This document shows, one piece after another, positions 31,901 to 43,900 of a stretch of DNA of 64,000 bases. The DNA is from Effrenium voratum (Eukaryota > Sar > Dinophyceae > Suessiales > Symbiodiniaceae). Within the stretch, counting starts at the first letter, position 1; each line of letters opens with the position of its first letter. The notes below the pieces were generated by a model. It ran no database searches. It was not told the origin of the DNA and saw only the letters and a list, made by a program, of their open reading frames with translations. The stretch covers positions 591,775 through 655,774 of the forward strand of contig CAUJNA010003241.1 in assembly GCA_963377175.1 (NCBI GenBank), in the 5' to 3' direction. The translations under genes were made by a program, and so were the position numbers.

Positions 31901-34900
31901 AAATAAAGAGCAAATCTCTAATAGGATTCTCCTGCCCAACCGTGTGATAAAAAAAAATAGAAGCAAATCTCTGATAGGATTATCTTGCCCAACCTTGTGA
32001 TTAAAACAACAAATCGCTAATAGGATTCCCCTGTAACCCAATCATTTGATACCTGGGGCGCCAATTCTCGCGAGGCAGGCAAGCCGCTCCTTCACGGAGC
32101 CGGCCGTAGCTGCTGCTCGGACGGACAAAAGTCTGGGCCAGTGTGCATATGGGCCATGATCATAATATGCCAGCGGGTCCCAACTAATGTTGACCCCGGA
32201 TTAATAAACCCCTGGTTGATTAATAGGGGGGTGTCCCCTTGTAGTGGGGATTCATCACTTTTGGAGGGAACACCCCCCTAATAGTGGGACGGGTTTATTA
32301 ATCCTGGGTCAACATTAGTCACTGAAATGTTGTTTTTGGTGACCGTACCAACAAGGGCATTTTGAAAAAAGGGCAAAAGAGCCGAAAAGTTGGAACCCAG
32401 GTTCTGGTGGGTGTGTCTTTTTGTAGGCAACCCAAAAGGCGAAGCGTTCAGCCAAAGGAAGTTCCTGACTAGAACCCCACCAAAACTGTATGCATTGGCC
32501 AAGGCTGCTTGGAGCAGGGGTTGCGATGTTTACAAGCACCAAGGGCGCTCAAAGATTTGTTTCAGCCGCAAACCTGACTAGAGGCGCGACCCTGAGTCAT
32601 GTTAACCTGCACGCTCACGGTATCCGTTTTGAGATGGGCCCTGCACCAAACGAAACACTTGACCGCAATTTCACTGGGTTGGGCCCAAACACAGGGGGCG
32701 GGTCGAAAAAGTACAGGGTCCCCTAGAATAGCGTTTGTTTGTTAAGGTTAGTCTTTTGGGTGTGGCTGTAAAAGTAGAACTGAAAACCACCCATTTTGAG
32801 CCTCCCTATTTTAGCATGTATATATATATATATATAGACCCTTGATGTGCCAGCTGGGGGGTTCCTTGCCCAGAGTTTGCAATCAACAGGCACTCAGGCG
32901 AACCTCGGATACGTGTATCATTTTTACCAGCTACTTGGAGTAAGCGACTTCTAGCAGATGTGTTTTGGTCTATACAGAGTAGTGCCGACGTAGACACGTT
33001 CTTGTAGTTACACATATCATTGATCTGCATAGGCTGTTCAGTGGCAATCCTTCATCATCTTGGGGATACGACAATAATTGGTTGTGTGTTCCCAATAGGG
33101 ATCCTGGAAACTCGGATGGGCCAATCCTCTATATTTTGTCATTTCGATGAATCCGGTGTGTCATGGTCCCCGCATATATGAACTTCTTACTTTCCCTTGA
33201 TCAAGTTCTCCAAGGTGTCCTGTTCCATTTCACCATCATGTGTCGATCCCTTTCGACCTCCATGTTGAGAAACTTTCAGAAATCGCCGTAGTCATGCCGT
33301 GTCAGCTTCCGCTGAAATCGGGGCTGAGGTTCACCCCATTGAGACGGGCCCACCCAGTTACGAGCCAGGGAAGTTCAGTGATGAGCAGGCAGTCGACGAG
33401 TCGGAGTTTGGAAGCCCCCAGCCCACAAGAGTTTCCCGAAGTCTTAGGTCAGTTTCGGTTGAAGAAAACCGGACCATACTGGTTTGTGGATTTGGCCCAG
33501 CTTGCAAATGAGCCAGGAGTTGCTTGAGATTGAGGCACTGGGGGGAAGGAATCCTCAAATGTTGCAGAACGTTGCACCGAACGCCTTTCTTTAGTCGCTC
33601 CGACTTGTGGTATTTCTGTAGGTGGAAGCCTCAAAGCCACATGCAGCCAGACCTGTTGAATTTGCCCATGCAAAGGAATTGTTTCGTCAATACCCCGCTT
33701 TGAAAAGGTCGTGGATGAGTTTCAGGGCGAGCATTTTGGCCATGGCAAAGAGGCTCGAGGAAAATGGGACGAGAGGCCCCCACCTTTTTCAACCTCATGC
33801 CATACATTGAGGAGCAAGCCTTGTTGGTGGGTTTCACGAAAAACGTTCAAGCCCGCCATACTGTGTCTCTTTGATGCGTGAGTGAATCAATATCCACAAC
33901 AGAACCAACAAATTGGCTCTCTGAACATTATACTTTTGGACAGTATACTTTCTACCTTTGGACATTAAAAGGGTGGCTCTTCTCTCATCTCTGGACATTT
34001 TACCTTTGGCTTTCTGGCTGTTCCATGTTTTTTAGAGGGAAGCCGACAGCCTTCAACCGCTTGAGAATGCGCAGCTTGAAGGGAGCGGCTTGTTTGGAAG
34101 CTGGACCGTGTCAAAACGAGGCACCCTCCCCCCAAATATATATATATATATATACACATACACATAATATTATAAACAAATGTGGAGTTCAACGGGACGG
34201 CAAAGGAAGACGGAACACCTCCTGCGATCCATCCAGTTGTACACAGCCAAGCTCGACCAAAGCCTTGAACTCAACAACAGGTGCACAGGCAGACAATTAA
34301 TTCTGCCGGTCTGTTTTCTCAACCTTTGAGGGCTGCAGCGCATCTCAACACACTTTGGTCTCTATTCATCAGCAAGCGTGGTGCCCCTTGGATGTCTTCG
34401 TTCAAGGTTAAACACACAAAACGTCCAACCGGGTGACGCTAATCTGCAGGGTACCACCGCCCACATTCCACCGCGTGACGTCCGCTCCGTCCGCTCCGTC
34501 CGCGTCAGGCGGAGGCGGAAGAGAGGCAGGGTGGCGGTGCCGAGGGTTTTGTTTGGTAGTGGTCTCCGGTTTGCGGTCGGCTTCAGGTTTTGGACCAAAG
34601 GAGCGGTCACATTCACGGAGCCCGTCGACCCGGATTCCATGTCGGTGAAGAATTCCCTCGTAGATGGGACTCATACATCTTCCGGGGGTTTGTGAACCTG
34701 GAAGCTGGAGCGTTTGTTTAAAGCTTTTCACCTGTGATCTTTAAGGATTCGCTGGAGGATTGGAGCATTGTACAAGCACTAGGCATGTGTTTGATTGCAT
34801 CTTTGGGCAACTGATTCCCCGCGGAACCTTTGTTTCTTTACGGTTTAGGGTAGGTGTTCTTTCAGGCTTGGCACGCAAGCTGCAAATTAGCAGCTTGAAG

Positions 34901-37900
34901 TTCCCACACCAGATAGAGCTACAATGAAAAAGCCAGGCAGCTACGTCGCATGGGCCAATGGGTGTTTACATATTTTGCTGTTTGAGGGTCTAGTTGGGGA
35001 GTAAAACCACACCTACTGACATTTGTGCCCACGGGCAAAAGGACCTCCCTTTTGCTCATTGATGTATTGAAGGGGTACCTTCCAACAAATCAGAGGAACA
35101 GAAGGGGAGGGAATTCATTCCGGATAGACCATAGAGTCCCACCCCACCAACCCCCTGGCCCCTAGTAAGGGTTTCAGAGTCCAGTGTGTTTTGAACGTGT
35201 GCAGTGTGGGCATTGTCTTCGAGGCTGTGTGAAGCGTATTCCAAGTTCTTCAGGTTCCACGGTGAGCGTTCTCCGCTGTGGGCATTGCTTAGTTGCGCAC
35301 TATAAAGCTGTGCTGGAGAGAGAGAGAGAGAGATAGCGAAGGAGGGGGAGAGAGGTGGAGATCAGGAAAGGGAGCGAGGGAGGAGAGAGAAACAGGGAAG
35401 CATGGCGAGTGTGATACTTGCTTCATACACCGCCCATGCCCAAAGGACCTGGACACTCAGGTCAGACCCGGCCAGAGCTGGTGGACTCCCAACATGGTGG
35501 GTGTTCCTGTTGGTTTCCCTTCAAAACCGTCCAACAGGGCTACCTTGGCGTACCATCAGAAAAGACACACCCATACTACATAAATCATCCAAAAAGAGGT
35601 ACCTTACCATCAAAAAACGACACACCCATTCATAACTTTAGGCCTACATTTAAATCTAAAGTTTGTCCCGGAGCCTAATCAACCGAATCCTGGATCAGTG
35701 GCAGCACCTTCGCTCCGAGTTGGACCCACGCTTTGGTTTTGGAAGGATGACCAGTTTTTTGTAGAGGGTAGAACCAGTATGTCATCTACATCCATGTACT
35801 TTCCCTTTCTCCACATTGTCCTACATCATCCTCATGCATTTCCCCTTCCCTTTGTAGTTTCTGCATATTGTCCTGCGTGTGGGCATTGTTTTTTTACCCT
35901 CAAAGTAAACCAACCGAAGGCTTTTGTTTCGTCTTCGCTTTTCCCAACCCCCTTATTTTAGTATTTCAGACACCTCCAATCTCCCCCGCAGCCGGCAACT
36001 GAGCTTCCGGTCACATCGCCAGGGAGCGCATTGAGCAGGAACTCGACGCCTCGCAGCGATCAGTCAACTTGGGGTGGTTTGTGAGGGGGGCGGAAAACGA
36101 AAAGAGGGCCACCAATACCCCCCCAGCCGCCTACATGGCTGTGGTTGTCAAAAACCCAATGGAGTCTCATTTTGGGGTAGTAGGTGCACCACTTTTTGTG
36201 AGGATTGGGATGTTCACTGGGGGTACTCGCTTTTGACCCATGGCCACATATACCTTGCTCTTTAACTTGCCTGGATCCATGAAAACCTGCACAGGGAACC
36301 AAGGGAACCGGCCTTTACATGGTGGGGTAACTGTGATCCACGCTGGCTGGTCCAAGAAACGGACGGCCATCATGGTTTGGTTCTCCAGTTTGTCCGTTTC
36401 GCACGTTTGAAAAGATGTCCGGCCCGTCCTGTTTGGCATTTGGGATGTCCCGACAAGAGAGGTAAAGGCGATGCCGGCAAAGGGCTCCTGACCGCGTTTT
36501 GTCCAAGACCTCTAAGGGCTCCTTGCCTTGTATTCCTCAAATGCCCATGATACACATATGTATATATATATATACACAGAGATATATCATATATAAGGTA
36601 TACATCAGTTTATGTACACTTTGTTTTGTTTCAGTTCTTTTCTAGATAGCCACAGCTGGGAGTGGTTGGGTTTGTGTTCAGGCGACATGGGGCTTCCTCA
36701 TCCCCGATCGCAAGCCCTGCGAATTGGCCAATTCGTCGTTTCGAACTTCCCCAAAGCAAAGGGCACCAGGGTTGCGGGATCAAGGGGTTTCTCCAACCAC
36801 TTCTGTGACACAAGGGCATCTCCCCCTGAGGGGTTGGTCTTTGGGAAGCCCTTTCTTGTTGTATCACAGAAGTGGTCATTTTACACAGCCCTGAAGGGCA
36901 CAGCACTTGTTTTACTTGTTTTTTTCTCCAAGACTCCCTATTTGATCTGTTCTAGATACGTGAGCAAGGGTTGGTAACAAAAAGAGAGCCTGGACATGTC
37001 TTGGGTCTTGGGGCATCGCCTTTTAACTTTTAGCAGGGCTTTGCTTTTTTGTGTGAGATGGAGGCTTGAAAGGTCGCATTCTGAAGCCCAACAGCAAACA
37101 AAACCAACCGTGAGGCCTGTGACGCTATGATTTCTCCAGGATCCGTTTGCCCGAGAGAATCTCTGACAGCTCACGCCAAGTTGTAGACTCGGCGTGCTAC
37201 GCAGATGTTGCGTTTCTTAAGGTTAGCTCCCACAGGTCACCGCAATGGTCATGGGTTCTAAGATAGGGCTACGAAGTCGTATGCGACCGAGAACTTTAGG
37301 AGTGACCCCGTGAAAGATCGGGTTCCGTGAGTGAGCGACCCGGTTGACCCCACTGAGATTTATGGTCCTGTTGGGTCTGTGAACATTTGTTAACATTCAT
37401 AAGTTACCCATGGTTTGTGGGCCCATTGGTCTTTGGGTAGAAAGGGGCCCGGGGAGGGAGCTCATGGTGGTAATCCCCAAATAGGTTTCCCCTTAAGGCA
37501 ACCCCCAAGTAGCCCAGGCTGCGATCGGAACCGTGGAACCTTATGGCAAAATAAGGAGCCCCAAAAATGGATCTCAGGTTTCCGGTCGGTCTCCCTTTTA
37601 AGCCACCCCAAAAAGTGTTCCACGATCCTCAAAGCGTAATGTGGCTGAGAGCACGAGCCGACTGAGAGAGTGTTTTTGTTTGTTTTTTTCCGTCTGCATC
37701 TCAGGACACGCAGGGTCGAACCACCGTGATGATGAGGAACCTGCCGAACAACTACACCAGGCGGCGAAGCTAAGATGGTGTCCAAGCCCAAACCAAGGAC
37801 CCCAAGAAAAATTGGGGAAAGGTTACCCTGCAACTCACATGCCACCAAAAAGGGGGCTAAGAAAAAGCCACCTTTCTTTTTTCCTCCGGGTTTTCATCGT

Positions 37901-40900
37901 TCAAATTGGGTCCTTGCCCATTCTTTTACCGGGGGCAAGAAACTGTAGGGATTATACCTATCCCATTTTATGGGATTTGCCATCGAGCGAATGAGAACCT
38001 CCGCGCCCGCGAGGGAATCTTTGAGTCAATTTGTTGTACGGTTGCCGAATGAAGGGCTCCATTTCTGAAAAGCTACAAATGAGCCACAATCAAAACTCGG
38101 GCAAGTGAAGGTTGGTAAGGGACAGTCCCAGCCAGAGTTAGTTGCGGCCTCCTTTGTGGTTCTTTACATTGGTTTGGGTAAGCAAATGGAAGTAATCCAG
38201 CTTGCGGTTTTCTGAATTGGTTCAAGCCCAAACTCACATGAAAATTCCACTTCTGAACACTACGGTGTCACCGTATGACTTGCAGATCTGGGAAAACGTC
38301 AAAAGGTATGCATGCCTTCAAAGAAAGTCAAGCTCTGAATTAATAGCACACATATATGGCACAATTAGGCACATAGGCGCTAAGGCAAAATACTTGCCAA
38401 CAGAATTCACCAGCGACCGTGATTTCAGGAGGACTGTCTTACTTGAGTCATAATCCAAACCTGGCATTAGAAAGGTCTACCCAATCCAGTTAAAGAATAA
38501 AAAGGCGGCCGCAGCTATGTATTGTTGAAACTGCATCTTACTATCCTTCATCTACCCAGGTTTTGATTGTGGCCCGCTTGTTCTCCCTGAATGTGAAACT
38601 GCGCTCTGACTATCTCTCGGATTGTGTATGCATGTGTGAACATCGAAGTCTTCCTATTTCCTCCTCACATGAACCATATTGATTCTCCCATCGAGGAAAC
38701 ATCTTTGGATGTGACAACGCGCCAGTTTGTAAACCGAGCCTTTCTTAGCAGTATCCTTCGAGATGTTTGAGAAAATTCCATGGAATATCCCCAAATGATG
38801 GAAGCCAAGCCCTGATTTGAGTTACAATCAAAACATGATATTAAAATGCTGTAAGAATATGTTTTTGTTTTTTTTTGATGCGTCCTTTTTGGTAAAGTGA
38901 ATCTATCACTACTGGACATATGTATCTTGTTTCTAGGGCGCTTAAGCAAATGGAAGGTTGTGGTATGCTTCTCGGCAAGGCGCATTCTTTGCTCGCGCGG
39001 GAGGGAAACAAAAGTTTGGGAATGCCTGTTGATACAACGGGCAGCTTAGCGTGGGTTGCTGCCTCACGAAGGCTCATCGTCTGATTTGGGCTGGTGAATG
39101 ATGACACAATATCCAGATAGCTGGGGTGAAACTGGCAAGATGCGTACTTGCCGCTTTCGACCGTCGCCCATCGAGGTATGGACTGGAGGCTGCGTTGTTT
39201 TGTTGTTTTCCATTCGTTCTTTATTTCTTTCTTTCGTTCTTTCTTTCTTTCATTCTTTCATTCTTTCTTTCTTTCCTTCCTTCCTTCCTTTTGTTGTCTC
39301 TCTCTCACTCTCTCTCTCTCTCTGCCTTTGCACGGTGTTTCTCTCCTTTGTCTTGAACTCTCAACTCCTCCCTCCTGCTGCACCACCCCTCACAATGCAC
39401 AGGGTTGTTTGCGTGCTTCTCACCGGTCCATGGCCGGCGCGCGCGCTGTCAAAGGGACAGAACAACCGATTGGCAGCTCGGCTTTCGCAGGTTTGGGCAA
39501 CCACCCATCAGTACTCTCGACGGCTCTAGGGGATCGTGGGATGCCGATGGGCCGCCCGGATCGCCAGGGACATGTTCCTGAACATGCTCAACTCCAACGG
39601 CTTCGAGGCGCCCAGTCGGCGCAAAAAAAAAGCGTCAAAGAGCCGTTCAAGTCATTTGCCTGACGCGTTGCTTTAAAGTTTGCCTAGTTGAACAAGGGAC
39701 AGGAGCATGATATTGGTAGTTGATTTGTGACGCCAAGCAGAGATCATGAAGGCGGCAGGGATGCGAAGAAAGCCCAGGGGATCTATACCAATCGTACAGG
39801 ATCGGTCTCGTTGCGTCCGGCCATGCCCTTAAGGTTCTTTGGTTTTCCTTGCCTTGCCGTTTACCACTAAAATGGCTTCCATTTGCTTAAGCCAGGTAGA
39901 AAAATGAGAAAATATGTCCAGTAGGAATACATCCCCTTTACAAAACCAAGAAGGGAAAATAACAATCCTTTTAAGCAAACGGAAGTTGGTATTGGAACAT
40001 TCTATGCTTCTCCACCCTCCGCAAGGCGAAGCTTGGGCAATGCCAAGCTAGTCCCAAAGTGAGAGCGCTCTGGTTTTCGGAGAGCTGGGATCTGTCACAT
40101 ACCACCTGCAGTTGATGCAACCGTGATAACGTAACCACGATAGTATGTGAAGAAGGCAACACTACATTCATGCCGGATGCGGATGAGGTGGTTAGTTTCG
40201 GATTGAGATGAAGGGGATGTTGGTCCAGTTGGCCATCAAAACACATATGGATATGGTCTAGTTCCCCCAGTAGTGCCCTTTTACTCTTTTTTCGGGGGAG
40301 GGTTTCCTGCTAAAATAGACTACAGAACAAAGTTGGTACCCTTATTCCAACCTCTCTACTGGAGGACCTCAGTGTGCTGGTGTGGTCCACGAAAGGCCTT
40401 TCCGGGCAACCCGCAGGCTCGCTACGACTTCATCTATTTGCCCTTCGACTTTGGCCGCTACGCCAACTTGGGCTATGCCTTTGTGAACCTGGTCGACGAC
40501 AAGGCGTGAGCCTGTTGGATGACACGCGAGCTAGGAGGGTTACGTCCGACTTTTCTGGGTGGCTCCCAGCCATCCGGTTCCTTAGCTAAAAGTTCAGTGG
40601 TGGGATTTCCACTTAACCTACCAAAGGTTAAACTTTTAGCAGGGTCTCTGAAGGCAGCCCAGTTTTGGAGCTGGAAAGGAAAGTCAGATGTAGAGAAGCT
40701 GAAGCATTTGTGCTACGTCCTAGCACTGGTTGCTAGCTATGCCCCATGTGGTGGTTTCAAGCATCACCTTTTGCCAATGTAAAGCACATGTCCTGAAATT
40801 CGTGGGTTTTTCGTGTTGGAAGTATAGGCGGCTATAGGGAGCCCTTGAATCAACTCCAAGTGTGAAGCGCTTCGCTTGCAAGGCTCCGAGATATTTAGGT

Positions 40901-43900
40901 TGTGTTGGCTTCAATTCAAGGCATGCAAAAGTGGGAGGGCTTCCCATGAATGCACTTCCTGAATGTCTAGGCTCGTATGGGAGCCAGTCACGCACTTGCT
41001 TGGCGTATTTTGGCGCACACCAAATACGGCCATTGGAAAGTAATAGTTTAACTTTGGGCAATTCGCAGAGGCAGGGGCTCAAACAACTTGTTCCGACGAA
41101 AGCGCCTCAGTCTGCATTCCTTTCACAGGTTTTTTTCCACTTGATGCTACCCGGCAGTATCGGTTGGCCATGAGCGCCGACTCTTTCAATTCCTCTTGTC
41201 CCAGAGGTTTGCTTGTTTTGACTGTTTTGAGCTCCGCCGCTTTTTCCCATTGCATCGAATTTGCAAAAGGGGACCACTTCCGCACAGGGGGCCACTTCGG
41301 CAAATGGCGGTGGTGCTTTTGGCTTCCCTCTAAGAAGGTGACAAGGCCAGCCTCAGAAAACCGCCCTTCGGATGTATTGCATGCCATTACTGAAGACAGG
41401 CCTTCCAAGGGCTGTCAGATGGCTGGATCGAACTCAGACGTTGGTTCTTGAAACGAGAAGTACATTCCCCTCACTTCCTGGGTTCCTGGCCTTTTCAGCT
41501 TTTTGGCATTGGACCATTTTAGGTGGTAAACAAAGTTTAGACTGTTTTTGGCACACCCACGCGATCGGAAGTGAGAACCGTATGCCAAGGGTCCTGTGAT
41601 TGAAAGGTCACCTTGGCCCATGTTGATTGGGGTGACGACAGAAGGAAGAATGTCAGGAACGGTTTATTTCTTGGGCGACCAACCCAGAACATAGTGGAAG
41701 AATAACCATATCAGCTGTTCTTAGCACACCGCCAACGCATTTTCCCCAGTTTGGTCTATCATATCGGTTTAACACGCTGCCAAAGCAGGGACCCTCATTA
41801 CGACGGCAAATAATGCTCGTTTTGCAAAACCGAATAGTGGGACGCTGTTGTTCATCCCCCTGCTTTGCTGACCCTGTGTTTACTTGGCTTTCAGGTCCAC
41901 AAAGGAGCTTGGGGTCAAACTTGGTGTGTGGTTTCCTTTTGCTTTCTCTACGATCAAGCGAGTGTGGCCTGAAACCAACCAAACGATGTGACCATCCGGG
42001 CCCTTTGTCCGACGGCCGCGGAATCGGGGAAGCCAAATTGGGGACCCGGAGGAGAGTCTGCAAGTGGGCGAATTCTTTGTTGGTCCTTTAAAACCATCCA
42101 TCCAAGGGTGCCTGCAACAGACAGGACCCCATATTGATGATCCAGGAATGTGGGCCTTTTTTCTTCTTGACGCAACCGCATATGTATTTTCTGACCATGA
42201 AAACAAGCACCAGCCTAGTGGTTTCTACACAACTCCAGGCCTCAAACCGGGAAGACGTCAACAAATACGTTTCTACAAAAGCAAAGAAGTGCAAACCAAT
42301 TGTAATTGGCCCCTGCCTGCTTTCCACGCCGCCAAAAAGGGGGGGGCCTTTTCCCGGAGAAGCGCGCTGATGATGAACAAATCCGAGCGGCTGACCGCGC
42401 GCATGACAGGCGGTGCGTCAGTTCTGGCGGGTCTTCCAGGGCTTTACGGACTGGGTGCTGCCCACGGCCAAGGCCTCCCTCGACTCGACTCGATCCGGTT
42501 GGCTCGATTCGTTTGTTTCGAGGGGGTCAGGTAATCTGTCAGCTTGGTGGATTTGGATTTGAAGTCTTGGTTCCTCCCTCGATTCGAGGGGTTCAGGAGA
42601 CTCCGTCAGCTGGGTTTAGGATTTAGATTTGGATTGGAAGCCTTGAATGGTTTTTGTAGAGTGTAAATGGGAATCTAGCCCTTAACCACAAATTAGGAGG
42701 AAGCTGAGGGGGGGAATGAGTTGGAATGACCCCAAGACAAATAATCCATGGTTTCGTGTTTTTTTTCCTTTTTTTTCTTCTTTTTTTTTTCGGGAATCCC
42801 CAAACGGTTCATTCCCAACACCCGGAAGCTTGGTCATTCCCTACCTATCGCATCGGTACCGAACCAAAGAGACTTAGGACATGGGAAAAAGCAGTTAGGG
42901 GGTGCTGGTAACTGTGTCTTGTCGGGAAGGTATTCCTTTTTGTTTTATAAAGGGGACGAAAAGGAAAAACATCTATGTATATATATATATACATATATAT
43001 ATATATACACATATTTCGGGGGGAGCCCTGAAAGCTGACATACCCACATGGGTTGATCAAAGGGTCAGTCAATATGGGATGACCATGAACCCGCCATACC
43101 CACATGGGTTGATCAAAGGGTCAGTCAATATGGGATGACCATGAACCCGCCATACCCACATGGGTTGATCAAAGGGTCAGTCAATATGGGATGACTATGA
43201 ACCCGCCATACCCACATGGGTTGATCAAAGGGTCAGTCAATATGGGATGACCATGAACCCGCCATACCCACATGGGTTGATCAAAGGGTCAGTCAATATG
43301 GGATGACCATGAACCCGCCATACCCACATGGGTTGATCAAAGGGTCAGTCAATATGGGATGACCATGAACCCGCCATACCCACATGGGTTGATCAAAGGG
43401 TCAGTCAATATGGGATGACCATGAACCCGCCATACCCACATGGGTTGATCAAAGGGTCAGTCAATATGGGATGACCAGCAAACCGCCATACCCACACGGG
43501 TTGATCAAAGGGTCAGTCAATATGGGATGACCATGAACCCGCCATACCCACATGGGTTGATCAAAGGGTCAGTGAATATGGGATGACCATGAACCCGCCA
43601 TACCCACATGGGTTGATCAAACGGTCAGGTCAGTCAATATGGGATGACCATGAACCCGCCATACCCACATGGGTTGATCAAAGGGTCAGTCAATATGGGA
43701 TGACCATGAACCCGCCATACCCACATGGGTTGATCAAAGGGTCAGTCAATATGGGATGACCATGAACCCGCCATACCCACATGGGTTGATCAAAGGGTCA
43801 GTCAATATGGGATGACCATGAACCCGCCATACCGACATGGGTTGATCAAAGGGTCAGTCAATATGGGATGACCATGAACCCGCCATACCCACATGGGTTG

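Noticed and set aside
33622..33807. Frame VEASKPHAARPVEFAHAKELF as a gene 3 exon
   Set aside because: Although it follows AG-G, its phase does not fit the preceding exon (33280-33447), whereas 35970-36073 does.
34464..34560. Arg-rich frame VRVRRRRKRGRVAVPRV as a nuclear-localisation exon
   Set aside because: GC-rich TCCGCTCCG repeats explain it; several frames on both strands are open and no splice phase supports it.
37200..37345. Structured RNA or tRNA-like segment (GTTCTAAGATAGGGC, CGGGTTCCG)
   Set aside because: Short complementary stretches are present but no complete cloverleaf or known RNA fold could be traced.
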